Source: Herbaspirillum sp. 3R11 (lineage in GTDB: Bacteria > Pseudomonadota > Gammaproteobacteria > Burkholderiales > Burkholderiaceae_D). Taken from it: a stretch of DNA of 64,000 nucleotides. Below, in pieces: positions 43,308 to 52,056 of this stretch; within the stretch, counting starts at the first letter, position 1; the number at the start of each line of letters is the position of its first letter. The position numbers and the translations under genes are program-made. The stretch is from assembly GCF_004563925.1 (NCBI RefSeq), contig NZ_SPNJ01000001.1, positions 868,001-932,000 on the forward strand, given 5' to 3'. The notes beneath the pieces were generated by a model. That model searched no databases. It was not told the DNA's origin and was given only the letters and a program-made list of their open reading frames with translations.

Positions 43308-44594
43308 TTATTTTCCACGTCGCTGGCTTAGCAGCTTAACCGCAAAGTCGACGCGCACATCCTTGGCGGCGACCATTTGTTGCACCACCCAATCCATTTC
43401 ATCCGCGCTTGCACCGGCGGCCAGGCCGATATTACGGGCATGCAGCGCCATGTGGCCGCGCTGGATGCCTTCGGTGGCGAGCGCGCGCATGGCGGCCATG
43501 TTTTGTGCCAGGCCGACGGCGACGGCGATCTCGGCCAGTTCCTGCGCCGATTTGACGTCCATCATCTTGAGCGCCAGGCGCGCCAGCGGATGCGTCTTGG
43601 TGGCGCCGCCGACCAGGCCGACCGGCATGGGGATTTCCAGCGTGCCGACCAGGTAGCCGTCGTTGGCGATTTCCCAGGTGCTGAGCGAAGTGTAGTGGCC
43701 GTTGCGGCAGGCGTAGGCGTGCGCGCCGGCTTCCACCGCGCGCCAGTCGTTGCCGGTGGCGACGATGACCGGATCGATGCCGTTCATGATGCCCTTGTTA
43801 TGCGTGGCGGCGCGATAAGGATCGACGGCGGCGAAGGTATAGGCGTCGACGATGCGGTTGATGACGTCGGCGCCGTCGTAGTCGGCGGTCGTCAGCGCTT
43901 CAGGCGAGACGCGCACGTGGGCGCGCGCCAGGCGCAGGTCGGCCAGGTTGGACAGGATGCGCAGGCGCACCTTGCCGCCGGTGATCTGTTCGATATGGCC
44001 GGCGACTGCTTCGGCCATGGTGTTGACGGTGTTGGCGCCCATCGCGTCGCGCACGTCGACGATCAGATGCACGATCACCATCGCGCCGCGTGGCGTATCA
44101 GGGAAGACGTGCACTTCAACGTCCTTGCAACCGCCGCCCAGGCTGATGAGCAACTGGTCGCGGCTGTTTGCTATATCGATGATGGCCTGGCGGTCCTTGA
44201 GGATGGCCAGCCGCGCGCCATAGGGATCACTCACGCCGATCACCTGCACCTGAGCGCGCATCAGCGGCGCGCTGCTTGAGGTGTGGAAGCCGCCGCAGTC
44301 GCGGATCAGCTTGGCCATGAAGGAGGCGGCGGCGACCACCGAAGGTTCTTCCACGGCCATCGGCACCAATACGTCCTTGCCGTTCAACTGGAAATAGCCG
44401 GCCACGCCCATCGGTATCTGGAAGGTGCCGATGACGTTTTCGATCATGCCGTTGGCCACTTCCAGCGGCAACGCGGCCGGATTGGCGAGCAGGGCGATTT
44501 CGTCTGCAGTGAGGTTGGCGCGCTGGGCGATCTGCTCCAGGCGTTGTTGCGGGTTGAGCGAACGGAATTGCGGGAGTCGGGAGTCGACGGTCAT
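43308..44594 (-). CDS. mvaA: Class II HMG-CoA reductase, probably catabolic (MvaA-type)
   Basis: A 428-residue enzyme interconverting HMG-CoA and mevalonate. Length and catalytic numbering match the well-studied Pseudomonas mevalonii enzyme: E83 ([11 protein letters not shown]), K267 ([11 protein letters not shown]), D283 ([11 protein letters not shown]) and H381 ([10 protein letters not shown]) are all in place. Other signatures are [17 protein letters not shown] and [16 protein letters not shown]. The start at 44594 has AGAGG upstream and [10 protein letters not shown]; a longer frame to 44756 reaches into the divergent promoter. In most betaproteobacteria isoprenoids are made by the MEP pathway, so this gene is more likely for mevalonate breakdown. 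A co-transcribed binding protein and divergent MocR regulator support this. Confidence 0.93.
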   Translation of the reverse strand: MTVDSRLPQFRSLNPQQRLEQIAQRANLTADEIALLANPAALPLEVANGMIENVIGTFQIPMGVAGYFQLNGKDVLVPMAVEEPSVVAAASFMAKLIRDCGGFHTSSSAPLMRAQVQVIGVSDPYGARLAILKDRQAIIDIANSRDQLLISLGGGCKDVEVHVFPDTPRGAMVIVHLIVDVRDAMGANTVNTMAEAVAGHIEQITGGKVRLRILSNLADLRLARAHVRVSPEALTTADYDGADVINRIVDAYTFAAVDPYRAATHNKGIMNGIDPVIVATGNDWRAVEAGAHAYACRNGHYTSLSTWEIANDGYLVGTLEIPMPVGLVGGATKTHPLARLALKMMDVKSAQELAEIAVAVGLAQNMAAMRALATEGIQRGHMALHARNIGLAAGASADEMDWVVQQMVAAKDVRVDFAVKLLSQRRGK

Positions 44595-44678
44595 GGGAAC
44601 CTCTGCCTTTTTGTCTCGATGTTGTCTTAGTCTTATGCGCCGGCAGGCGCCGGATGGAATGGGGCAAGAATAGCAGGC

Positions 44679-44732
44679 TGTACCCAATTTATTTGGTACA
44701 CTTTTGACGAACAGTGCAGCAACTGTACCCAA
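44679..44732. promoter_or_regulatory. TGTACC repeats, candidate MocR operator
   Basis: TGTACCCAA at 44679-44687 and again at 44724-44732 form a direct repeat 45 bases apart; an inverted copy TTTGGTACA lies at 44692-44700, making an inverted pair with the first. They fill the gap between the divergent mvaA gene and the MocR gene. Direct repeats with a nearby inverted copy are the usual MocR-family binding pattern. Confidence 0.65.
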
Positions 44733-44747
44733 GACACTTGTCCTGCG

Positions 44748-46178
44748 ATGCAACATCCGCCCGGAGCCGCCATGCCCAGCGTTTCACCTTCTTCTTCTTC
44801 CCTTCCTTCCACGCTGACGCAGCGACTGGTCCAGCTGATACGCCGTCAGATCAGCGAGGGCGTCTATGCCCCGGGGACGCGCCTGCCATCGATCCGCGAC
44901 ATGGCGAAGACCCACGACTGCGCCAAGAACACCATCGTCAACGCCTTCGATTACCTGACCGCGCTGGGCGTGCTGGAGCCGCGCCGCGGGTCCGGCTTCT
45001 TCGTCTGCGCAGCGGCGCCGGCGATCAAGGATGATGACGAAGCCTCGTCGCTGAGTCGCGCGATGGACGTGGTCTGGCTCATGCGCGAACAGTTGAAGAG
45101 CGATCCCGAGCACTTGCGGCTGGGCGATGGTTTCCCGCCGGTGGACTGGCTCAACGAAGTGCGGCTCGACAAATTCCATCAGAAGGTGGTGCGCACCGGC
45201 CTCGGCGCCTTGTTCGGCTACGGCAGCCGTTTCGGTTACCAGCCGCTGCGCCAGCATCTGGTGCATCGGCTGGCGAACCATGGCATCGACGCCTCGGCCA
45301 GCCAGATCGTGCTGACGCACGGCGCCAACCAGGCGCTCGATATCGTGATCCGCAATTTCGTCAAACCGGGCGATCGCGTGCTGGTCGACGAGCCCGGTTA
45401 TTACATGTTGTTCGGCAAGCTCAAGCTGGGCGGCGCGCGCATCGTCGGCATCCCGCGCCTGGCCGACGGGCCGGACCTCGAGGCGCTCGAGCGCGAACTC
45501 AAGATCGGCAAGCCCTGCCTGTTCTTCACGCAGACGCTGGCGCACAATCCGACCGGCTCCGACACTTCGCCGCACAAGGCGCACAAGATTCTGCAACTGG
45601 CCGATCGCTACAACGCCATCGTGGTCGAAAACGATACCTTTGCCGACTTCAAGCCCAACGCAGCGCCGCGCATTTCCACCCTGGATCAGCTGCGCCGCAC
45701 GATCTATGTCGGCAGCTTTTCGAAATCGGTGTCGGCCGCCTTGCGTGTGGGTTTCCTGGCCTGCCATCGCGATCTCGCCAGCGACCTGGCCGACATCAAG
45801 ATGCTGGTGCACGTAAGCAGTTCGGAATACTGCGAGCGCACGCTCGACGTCATCCTCAGCGAGGGTCATTACAGCCGCCACGCCGCACGCCTGCGCGACC
45901 GTCTGACGCAGGCCACCGAGAGCTCGCGGCGTCTGTTGGAGAACATGGGGGCGGAGCTGTTTTGCTCGCCGGTGCAGTCGATGTACCTGTGGGCGGCGAT
46001 GCCCGGCTATCCGGATTCCAAGGCGCTGGCGCAGGCGCTGATGCGGCAGAACATCGTCACCGCGCCGGGCAGCATTTTCCATATCGACACCGAGGCGCCG
46101 TCGCGCTGGTCGCGCTATAACGTCGGCTTGCTCGGCGATCCGCGCTTCGCGGCGGCGATGCAGGGTTTGCTGCGCTGA
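44748..46178 (+). CDS. MocR-family (GntR/aminotransferase) transcriptional regulator
   Basis: A 476-residue regulator with an N-terminal GntR helix-turn-helix (about residues 22-88; [20 protein letters not shown]) joined to an aminotransferase-like domain with PLP-binding K326 in GSFSKSVS and HNPTG at 266-270. MocR proteins use PLP or its aldimines as effectors. The start at 44748 is likely; an ATG eight codons later (44772) is an alternative. Divergent from mvaA over repeated TGTACC sites. The likely target is the mvaA-binding protein unit. The downstream gene, moeA, is separated by 82 bases with no terminator seen. Confidence 0.92.
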   Translation: MQHPPGAAMPSVSPSSSSLPSTLTQRLVQLIRRQISEGVYAPGTRLPSIRDMAKTHDCAKNTIVNAFDYLTALGVLEPRRGSGFFVCAAAPAIKDDDEASSLSRAMDVVWLMREQLKSDPEHLRLGDGFPPVDWLNEVRLDKFHQKVVRTGLGALFGYGSRFGYQPLRQHLVHRLANHGIDASASQIVLTHGANQALDIVIRNFVKPGDRVLVDEPGYYMLFGKLKLGGARIVGIPRLADGPDLEALERELKIGKPCLFFTQTLAHNPTGSDTSPHKAHKILQLADRYNAIVVENDTFADFKPNAAPRISTLDQLRRTIYVGSFSKSVSAALRVGFLACHRDLASDLADIKMLVHVSSSEYCERTLDVILSEGHYSRHAARLRDRLTQATESSRRLLENMGAELFCSPVQSMYLWAAMPGYPDSKALAQALMRQNIVTAPGSIFHIDTEAPSRWSRYNVGLLGDPRFAAAMQGLLR

Positions 46179-46260
46179 AAGCGTTCCGCACGGCAAGCAG
46201 GGGCGACACGCCGGTTTGCTCTAGAATGGATGCCTTTCCAGCATCATCATTTTCCTTCCC

Positions 46261-47517
46261 ATGCTAGTCAAACCACCACTGCTGAGCGTCACCGAAGCAT
46301 TGAAATTCCTGCTCAAGTCGGCCGTGCCGCTGAACCAGATCGAAACCATTCCCACACTTGAAGCCAACGGCCGTGTTCTGGCGGCGCCGCAGGTGTCGCA
46401 GATCAACGTGCCTGGCATGGACAATTCGCAGATGGACGGCTACGCTGTGCGCGCCGCGGAATGCGCGAGCGGTGAAACTCGCCTGCGGGTGTCGCAACGC
46501 ATCCCGGCCGGCCATGTCGGCACCGCGCTGGAACCGGGTACTGCGGCGCGCATCTTCACCGGCGCGATGGTGCCGCAAGGCGCCGACGCCATCGTCATGC
46601 AGGAAGCTTGCGAGTTCAGTAAAGATGCCGACGGCGACCATGTCATTGTGCGCCATGTACCGGAAGCAGGCGAATGGATCCGTGAAACCGGCGAAGACAT
46701 CCGAATCGCCGACACCATCCTGCCGGCCGGCGTGCGGTTGCGTCCGCAAGAACTGGGGCTGGCTGCATCGGTCGGCCTGGCGAACCTGCCGGTGCTGCGC
46801 AAGTTGCGCGTGGCGGTGTTCTTCACCGGCGACGAACTGACTATGCCGGGCGAGGCGCTCAAGCCCGGCGCGATTTACAACTCCAACCGTTTCCTGCTGC
46901 GCGGCCTGCTGGAAAACCTCGGCTGCGAAGTGAAAGACTTCGGCATCGTGCCCGACCAGCTGCAAGCCACGCGCGACACCTTGCGCGCGGCGGCGGCCAG
47001 TCATGACCTGATCATCACCAGCGGCGGCGTCTCGGTCGGCGAAGAAGACCACGTCAAGCCGGCAGTCGAGGCGGAAGGACGTCTGAACATGTGGCAGATC
47101 GCCATGAAGCCGGGCAAGCCGCTGGCGTTCGGCGAGATCAATCGCAGCAGTGGTAGCAATGGCAACGACGGCACCAAGGCATTTTTCATCGGCTTGCCGG
47201 GCAATCCGGTGTCGACCTTCGTCACCTTCCTGGTGTTCGTGCGGCCATTCCTGCTGCGCCTGCAAGGCATCGACAACGTCGCGCCGCGCACCTTGACGCT
47301 GCGTGCCGATTTCAACTGGCCCAAGGCCGACCGCCGCCAGGAATTCCTGCGCGCGCGTTTCAACGACGCCGGCGGCCTCGACTTGTTCCCGAAGCAGGGA
47401 TCGGGCGTGCTGACATCCACCGTCTGGGGCGACGGCCTGATCGACAATCCGGCCGGCAAGACCATCGCCGAGGGCGATCTGGTGCGCTTCATTCCTTTCG
47501 ATCATTTGCTGAACTGA
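46261..47517 (+). CDS. moeA: Molybdopterin molybdotransferase MoeA
   Basis: A 418-residue protein that inserts molybdate into molybdopterin. Signatures: VPGMDNSQMDGYAVRA near 45-60, IFTGAMVPQGADAIVMQE near 97-114, SGGVSVGEEDHVK near 256-268 and GLPGNPVSTFVTFL near 310. The four-domain length is normal. The start ATG 46261 (MLVKPPLLSVTEALKFL) lacks a strong Shine-Dalgarno. It is followed by a DUF817 gene (9 bases) and moaD (49 bases further), likely one operon for molybdenum cofactor synthesis. Confidence 0.96.
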   Translation: MLVKPPLLSVTEALKFLLKSAVPLNQIETIPTLEANGRVLAAPQVSQINVPGMDNSQMDGYAVRAAECASGETRLRVSQRIPAGHVGTALEPGTAARIFTGAMVPQGADAIVMQEACEFSKDADGDHVIVRHVPEAGEWIRETGEDIRIADTILPAGVRLRPQELGLAASVGLANLPVLRKLRVAVFFTGDELTMPGEALKPGAIYNSNRFLLRGLLENLGCEVKDFGIVPDQLQATRDTLRAAAASHDLIITSGGVSVGEEDHVKPAVEAEGRLNMWQIAMKPGKPLAFGEINRSSGSNGNDGTKAFFIGLPGNPVSTFVTFLVFVRPFLLRLQGIDNVAPRTLTLRADFNWPKADRRQEFLRARFNDAGGLDLFPKQGSGVLTSTVWGDGLIDNPAGKTIAEGDLVRFIPFDHLLN

Positions 47518-47526
47518 GTCGCGTCC

Positions 47527-48369
47527 ATGCTCGCCAATCTCGACCGCCATCTGATGGCGCCGGCAGACCAACCGGCGCTGGCGGGCCTGCGTCGGTTTGT
47601 CGTTGAATTCTGGTATTTCGGTATCAAGGAAGCGCGCTCCTGTCTGTTCGCCGGTTTGTTTTTCGCTGCAATCTTCTTGATGCCGCGCCAGGGACTGTTC
47701 GGCATTGCGCGCTATGACGCCTTGCTGCTGTTCGCGTTGGGCGTGCAGTTCTGGATGGTCCGGACCGGCATCGAGACGATGGATGAACTCAAGGCCATCA
47801 GTATCTTTCACGTGGTCGGGTTTGCGTTGGAGGTGTTCAAGACTTCCGGTCATATCCAGTCGTGGAGCTATCCTGATTTTGCCTATTCGAAGCTGTTCGG
47901 CGTGCCGCTGTTTTCGGGCTTCATGTACGCAGCGGTGGGCAGCTATATCATCCAGGCCTGGCGTCTGTTTCACTTGCGCATCCTGCATCATCCGCCGTAC
48001 TGGATGGCGACGCTGATCGCGGTACTGATCTATCTGAATTTCTTCACGCATCACTTCATCGGCGACTACCGCTGGTATCTCGGCGCCTGCGCACTGGGCT
48101 TGTATGCGCGCACGACAGTCGTGTTCCGCCCCTATGACCGCGATCGCAAGATGCCTCTGCTGCTGGCCTTTCTGCTGATCGGTTTCTTCATCTGGCTGGC
48201 GGAAAACATCAGTACATTCTTCGGCATTTGGCGCTATCCCAACCAGATCGGCGCGTGGTCCACGGTGCATGTCGGAAAATGGAGCGCCTGGGCCCTGCTG
48301 GTGGTAATGACATTCACCATCGTCGCGCAGCTGAAGCACATCCGGCCAAAGATCCATATTGCGCCTTGA
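47527..48369 (+). CDS. DUF817 family membrane protein
   Basis: A 280-residue integral membrane protein with about seven to eight hydrophobic segments. Conserved polar positions sit in membrane regions (VGFALEVFKTSGHIQSWSYP; YWMATLIAVLIYLNFFTHHF; AENISTFFGIWRYPNQIGAW), which is the DUF817 pattern. Function is unknown to me. It lies between moeA and moaD with gaps of 9 and 49 bases on the same strand, so it is co-transcribed with molybdenum cofactor genes; a link to this pathway is suggested only by position. Confidence 0.85.
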   Translation: MLANLDRHLMAPADQPALAGLRRFVVEFWYFGIKEARSCLFAGLFFAAIFLMPRQGLFGIARYDALLLFALGVQFWMVRTGIETMDELKAISIFHVVGFALEVFKTSGHIQSWSYPDFAYSKLFGVPLFSGFMYAAVGSYIIQAWRLFHLRILHHPPYWMATLIAVLIYLNFFTHHFIGDYRWYLGACALGLYARTTVVFRPYDRDRKMPLLLAFLLIGFFIWLAENISTFFGIWRYPNQIGAWSTVHVGKWSAWALLVVMTFTIVAQLKHIRPKIHIAP

Positions 48370-48418
48370 GCGTTGATCTACAACCACCTCTGTAACGCTT
48401 TTTCAGGACCAGAAACAC

Positions 48419-48676
48419 ATGAAAATAGAACTCCGTTTTTTTGCCAGCGTGCGTGAAGCGCTCGGCGTCACGCAAGAAATCATCGACTTGCCCGACCACG
48501 TCAAGACCGTCGGCGACGTGCGCGCGTTCCTGATGGGACGCGGCGGTCTCTGGATGGAAGTGCTGTCGCCGGAAAAGGCGCTGCGCATGGCCTACGACCA
48601 CAACATGGTCGAGCCGGACACGCTGATTGAAGAGGGCGGCGAAGTTGCGTTCTTCCCGCCGGTGACCGGCGGGTGA
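48419..48676 (+). CDS. moaD: Molybdopterin synthase sulfur carrier subunit MoaD
   Basis: An 85-residue ubiquitin-fold protein ending in the essential Gly-Gly (FFPPVTGG), which is activated as thiocarboxylate to give sulfur to the molybdopterin dithiolene. It begins MKIELRFFASVREALGV. The start ATG 48419 is 49 bases after the DUF817 stop. Its TGA overlaps the GTG start of the following methyltransferase gene by two bases (GTGA). Its partner moaE lies almost 3 kb downstream, separated by three unrelated genes. Confidence 0.95.
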   Translation: MKIELRFFASVREALGVTQEIIDLPDHVKTVGDVRAFLMGRGGLWMEVLSPEKALRMAYDHNMVEPDTLIEEGGEVAFFPPVTGG

Positions 48677-49314
48677 GTACAAACATGCCGCTGCCCAAAG
48701 AAGACCTCGAGCGCATTGCCGGCGGCACGCTGGCGCACTATGAAGGACGCGCCGACGACTTCCGCGAAGGCACGCGCGACCATGACGTCAGCCAGAACAT
48801 CAACGCCTTGCTGGACGCCATCAGCAAGCCCGCGCCGCTGACCATACTCGACTTCGGCTGCGGTCCGGGTCGCGACCTGCAAACCTTCAGCAAGCTCGGC
48901 CATCGCGCCATCGGCCTCGACGGCACGGCGAGTTTTGTCGAGATGGCGCGCGCCGATTCCGGCTGCGAAGTCTGGCATCAAAATTTCTTTGAACTGGACT
49001 TGCCCGCGGCCTTGTTCGACGGCGTATTCGCCAATGCGTCGCTGTTCCATGTGCCGGCGGCGGAATTGCCGCGTGTGCTCGGCCAGCTGTACGCTGCGTT
49101 GAAGCCGGCGGGCGTGCTGTTCTGTTCCAATCCGCGCGGCAGCAACAGCGAAGGCTGGAGCGGTGGACGCTACGGCTCTTATCATGATCTCGAGGCCTGG
49201 CGCAGTTTCATGACGGCGGCAGGCTTCGTCGAAATCCGGCATTATTACCGTCCCGACGGTCTGCTGCGTTCCGAGCAGGCGTGGCTGGCCACGGTGTGGC
49301 GCAAACCTTCGTAA
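48673..49314 (+). CDS. Class I SAM-dependent methyltransferase
   Basis: A 213-residue methyltransferase. Motif I is ILDFGCGPGRDLQTFSKLG (about residues 58-76), followed by GLDGTASFVEMARADSGC and LFDGVFANASLFHVPAAEL, the usual SAM-binding and post-motif order. The C-terminus has YGSYHDLEAWRSFMTAAGFVE. The GTG at 48673 overlaps the moaD stop; ATG 48685 is an alternative. Translational coupling to moaD is likely. The substrate is unknown. It is the first of three genes that separate moaD from moaE. Confidence 0.87.
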   Translation: MSTNMPLPKEDLERIAGGTLAHYEGRADDFREGTRDHDVSQNINALLDAISKPAPLTILDFGCGPGRDLQTFSKLGHRAIGLDGTASFVEMARADSGCEVWHQNFFELDLPAALFDGVFANASLFHVPAAELPRVLGQLYAALKPAGVLFCSNPRGSNSEGWSGGRYGSYHDLEAWRSFMTAAGFVEIRHYYRPDGLLRSEQAWLATVWRKPS

Positions 49315-49338
49315 TCTATTCCGACCAGACGATCTCCC

Positions 49339-49974
49339 ATGACTCTGCAAACGTTCTTCCTCTATGTCGCTGCCGTGTTCGTACTGACCGTCACGCCCGG
49401 TCCCAGCGTGCTGATGTGCATCACCAACGGCATCCATCACGGCGTGCGTCGCGCCTTCGCCGGCGCGCTCGGCAGCGTGACGGCGGTGTGCCTGATCATG
49501 GTGGTGTCGGCGGCCGGACTCGGCGCCATTCTTGCAGTTTCGGAGAAAGTGTTTCTCATTTTGAAATGGTGCGGCGTTGCCTATCTCACGTATATTGGCG
49601 TGCGCACTTTTTTCTCGGCCCAGAGCACGATAGAGGCGGGTCGCGATGGCGATGCTGAACAAACAAAGAAGTCGCGCGCCGGTTTGTTCTGGCAAGGATT
49701 CCTGGTTGGCGGCAGCAATCCCAAGGCGCTGCTGTTCTTCACCGCGTTCTTCCCGCAGTTCATCAATCCGCATGCCGCGCAGTTGCCGCAGTTTCTGGTG
49801 CTGGGTGCGACCTTCGTTTGTTTCGAACTGTTCTGGCTGACGTTCTATGCCCACTTCGCCGCACGCGTGGCGCCGTGGTTGCGCACGCCGGGCCGGGCGA
49901 AGATGTTCAATCGTATTTCCGGCGCGACCTTCATCGGCGCCGGGGCTTTGCTGGCGACGGTCAAGCGTAGTTAA
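49339..49974 (+). CDS. LysE/RhtB-family amino acid exporter
   Basis: A 211-residue exporter with about six hydrophobic segments. The signature FVLTVTPGPSVLMCITNGIHHG lies at residues 14-35 and the NPKALLFFTAFFPQFINP segment near the middle. It belongs to the same family as the exporter at 41296 but is clearly different in sequence. The start ATG 49339 lies 24 bases after the methyltransferase stop. The exported compound is unknown. The C-terminal AGALLATVKRS is short and basic. Confidence 0.89.
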   Translation: MTLQTFFLYVAAVFVLTVTPGPSVLMCITNGIHHGVRRAFAGALGSVTAVCLIMVVSAAGLGAILAVSEKVFLILKWCGVAYLTYIGVRTFFSAQSTIEAGRDGDAEQTKKSRAGLFWQGFLVGGSNPKALLFFTAFFPQFINPHAAQLPQFLVLGATFVCFELFWLTFYAHFAARVAPWLRTPGRAKMFNRISGATFIGAGALLATVKRS

Positions 49975-50063
49975 AAAAACCGGGCGCCAATGTAGCGCGC
50001 GGAAAAGAGCAGGCAGGAAAAACAGGTGAGGAGACGCTCATATGTTGAAGACAAGGAGATATC

Positions 50064-51440
50064 TTGCACCTGACCACTGAAATTGCCACCTGGGCGGCCC
50101 AGGACACGCGCCTGCTGCTGTCCGTCCTCGTTGCGCTGATCGCCATCGTGCTGCTGATCAGCATACTCAAAATCGCTCCTTTCCTCTCGATCCTGCTGGG
50201 CACGTTCATCGCCGGCACCGGCGCCGGCTTGCCGCTGGAAAAGATCGCGTCCTCGTTCAGCAAGGGCGCCGGCAGCATCCTCGGTGAAGCCGGCATCATC
50301 ATCGCGCTGGGCGCCATGCTGGGTGCGCTGATGGCCGACTCGGGCGCGGCCGACAAGATCGTCACGACGCTTTTACGTTACGCCAAGGGCGCAGCGATTC
50401 CGTGGATGATGGCGCTGGTGGCGCTGGTCGTCGGCTTGCCGCTGTTCTTCGAAGTCGGGCTGGTGATGATGGCGCCGATCATCTTCGTGATGGCGCGCCG
50501 TTCGCAGCAACCGATCCTGCGCGTGGCGATTCCTGCGCTGGCCGGCATGACCACCTTGCACGCCTTGTTGCCGCCGCATCCGGGCCCGCTGATTGCGGTG
50601 AGCGCCTTGCATGCCGATCTCGGCACCACCATGCTGCTGGGGTTTGTGGTGGCGATTCCGGCGGTGATCCTGGCCGGCCCGCTGTACGGCATGTGGCTCG
50701 CGCCGCGCATGCCCATCGGTGAACCGGAGCAGATCGGCGCTTTGTTCAAGGGCCAGCAGGCGCCTGAACTGCAACCGGGCTTCCTGCCGTCGCTGGTCAC
50801 CATCTTGCTGCCGGTCGTGCTGATGCTGGGCCGTACCGTCGCCAAGATCTGGGTCACTCCTGAAACCACCTTGTTCGAGATGCTCAACTTCTTCGGTGAG
50901 CCGATCATCGCGCTGACCGTGACGGTGCTGTTTGCCGTGATCGTGCTGGGTTGGGCACAGGGCACGGACCGCAATAAAGTCGGCGCCATCCTGCGCAAGG
51001 CCTTGCCGCCGATTGCCGGGCTGTTGCTAACCATCGGCGCGGGCGGCGGACTCAAGCAAGCCTTGCTGACCGCCGGCATCAGCGACACGATTACCAAGGT
51101 GGCGACCGGCACCCACGTGCCGCTGATCCTGCTGGCCTGGCTGATCGCCGTGGCGCTGCGCCAGGCAACCGGCTCGGCGACCGTGGCCACGACTGCCACG
51201 GCCGGCATCGTCGCGCCGCTGGTGGCGAGCCTGTCAGGCACGCACAATGCGCTGATGGCGCTGTCGATCGGCGCCGGCTCGGTGTTCTTCTGCCACGTCA
51301 ACGACGCCGGCTTCTGGATGGTGAAGGAATACTTCGGGCTCGATCTCAAGCAGACCTTCGCGACATGGTCGGTGATCCAGACCATTGTGTCGGTGGTCGG
51401 ACTGGTCATGACGCTGCTGCTGTGGAGCGTGCTGACCTGA
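50064..51440 (+). CDS. GntP-family gluconate:H+ symporter
   Basis: A 458-residue permease with about 12 hydrophobic segments. Family motifs include LLGTFIAGTGAGLPLEKIASS, FEVGLVMMAPIIFVMARRS, and HALLPPHPGPLIAVSALHAD, the last being a GntP hallmark. The best start is a TTG at 50064: an exceptionally good ribosome binding site (AAGGAGATATC) lies directly before it, and the protein begins MHLTTEIATWAAQD. Gluconate or a related sugar acid is the likely substrate. No gluconate kinase or regulator lies adjacent. A terminator follows. Confidence 0.9.
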   Translation: MHLTTEIATWAAQDTRLLLSVLVALIAIVLLISILKIAPFLSILLGTFIAGTGAGLPLEKIASSFSKGAGSILGEAGIIIALGAMLGALMADSGAADKIVTTLLRYAKGAAIPWMMALVALVVGLPLFFEVGLVMMAPIIFVMARRSQQPILRVAIPALAGMTTLHALLPPHPGPLIAVSALHADLGTTMLLGFVVAIPAVILAGPLYGMWLAPRMPIGEPEQIGALFKGQQAPELQPGFLPSLVTILLPVVLMLGRTVAKIWVTPETTLFEMLNFFGEPIIALTVTVLFAVIVLGWAQGTDRNKVGAILRKALPPIAGLLLTIGAGGGLKQALLTAGISDTITKVATGTHVPLILLAWLIAVALRQATGSATVATTATAGIVAPLVASLSGTHNALMALSIGAGSVFFCHVNDAGFWMVKEYFGLDLKQTFATWSVIQTIVSVVGLVMTLLLWSVLT

Positions 51441-51459
51441 GCATGGTTCTGTTGTGCTG

Positions 51460-51492
51460 AACAAGTCCCGGCCAGTCCGGGACTTGTTGTTT
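51460..51492 (+). terminator. Terminator after gntP-like gene
   Basis: AACAAGTCCCGG pairs perfectly with CCGGGACTTGTT over a 5-base loop (CCAGT); the tail GTTT is short, so termination may be partial. moaE starts 74 bases downstream. Confidence 0.75.
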
Positions 51493-51566
51493 CTGCGGCA
51501 GGGCAGGCGGCCACTTTAGGTACAATGGTCGCGATTCCATTTACCTGCTTCTTTCCTGCCTCCTCC

Positions 51567-52028
51567 ATGCCGATCCGTGTCCAGACTGCCGACTTTGACC
51601 TCAGCGCCGAGATCGCCGCGCTGCGCCTGAACAATCCCAAGGTCGGCGCGGTGGTGAGTTTCGTCGGCACGGTGCGCGACCTCAACGACGGCGCCAGCGT
51701 GCAGGAGATGGAACTCGAACACTATCCCGGCATGACCGAGAAGGCGCTCGAACAGATCGTCGTCGACGCCAAGGCGCGCTGGGAGATTTTCGATGCGCTG
51801 GTGATCCACCGCGTCGGGCCGCTGCAGCCGCTCGAACAGATCGTGCTGGTGGCGGTGACGGCCAAGCATCGCGGCGTCGCATTCGCCGCCTGCGAATTCA
51901 TCATGGACTACCTCAAGACGCAGGCGCCGTTCTGGAAAAAGGAACAGACGCCCGAAGGCGCGCGCTGGGTCGATGCGCGCGAAAGCGATGACCAGGCGCT
52001 GTCCAAATGGCAGTCCGGCACGGACTGA
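51567..52028 (+). CDS. moaE: Molybdopterin synthase catalytic subunit MoaE
   Basis: A 153-residue catalytic subunit that, with MoaD, makes molybdopterin from precursor Z. Signatures: VGAVVSFVGTVRDLNDG near residues 30-46, MELEHYPGMTEKAL near 51, HRVGPLQPLEQIVLVAV near 81, and the active-site lysines in FWKKEQTPEGARW near 118-130. The ATG at 51567 (MPIRVQTADFDLSAE) was chosen over one 14 codons upstream, which adds a non-homologous stretch. It lies 2.9 kb from moaD; expression probably uses its own promoter after the terminator at 51460-51492. Confidence 0.95.
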   Translation: MPIRVQTADFDLSAEIAALRLNNPKVGAVVSFVGTVRDLNDGASVQEMELEHYPGMTEKALEQIVVDAKARWEIFDALVIHRVGPLQPLEQIVLVAVTAKHRGVAFAACEFIMDYLKTQAPFWKKEQTPEGARWVDARESDDQALSKWQSGTD

Positions 52029-52056
52029 TCTTTCCTCTGCTTCCAACAATAACAAC

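Noticed and set aside
46264-48387. 707-codon antisense frame opposite moeA and the DUF817 gene
   Set aside because: Low-complexity Arg/His/Gln-rich sequence without domains; the sense genes are well supported.
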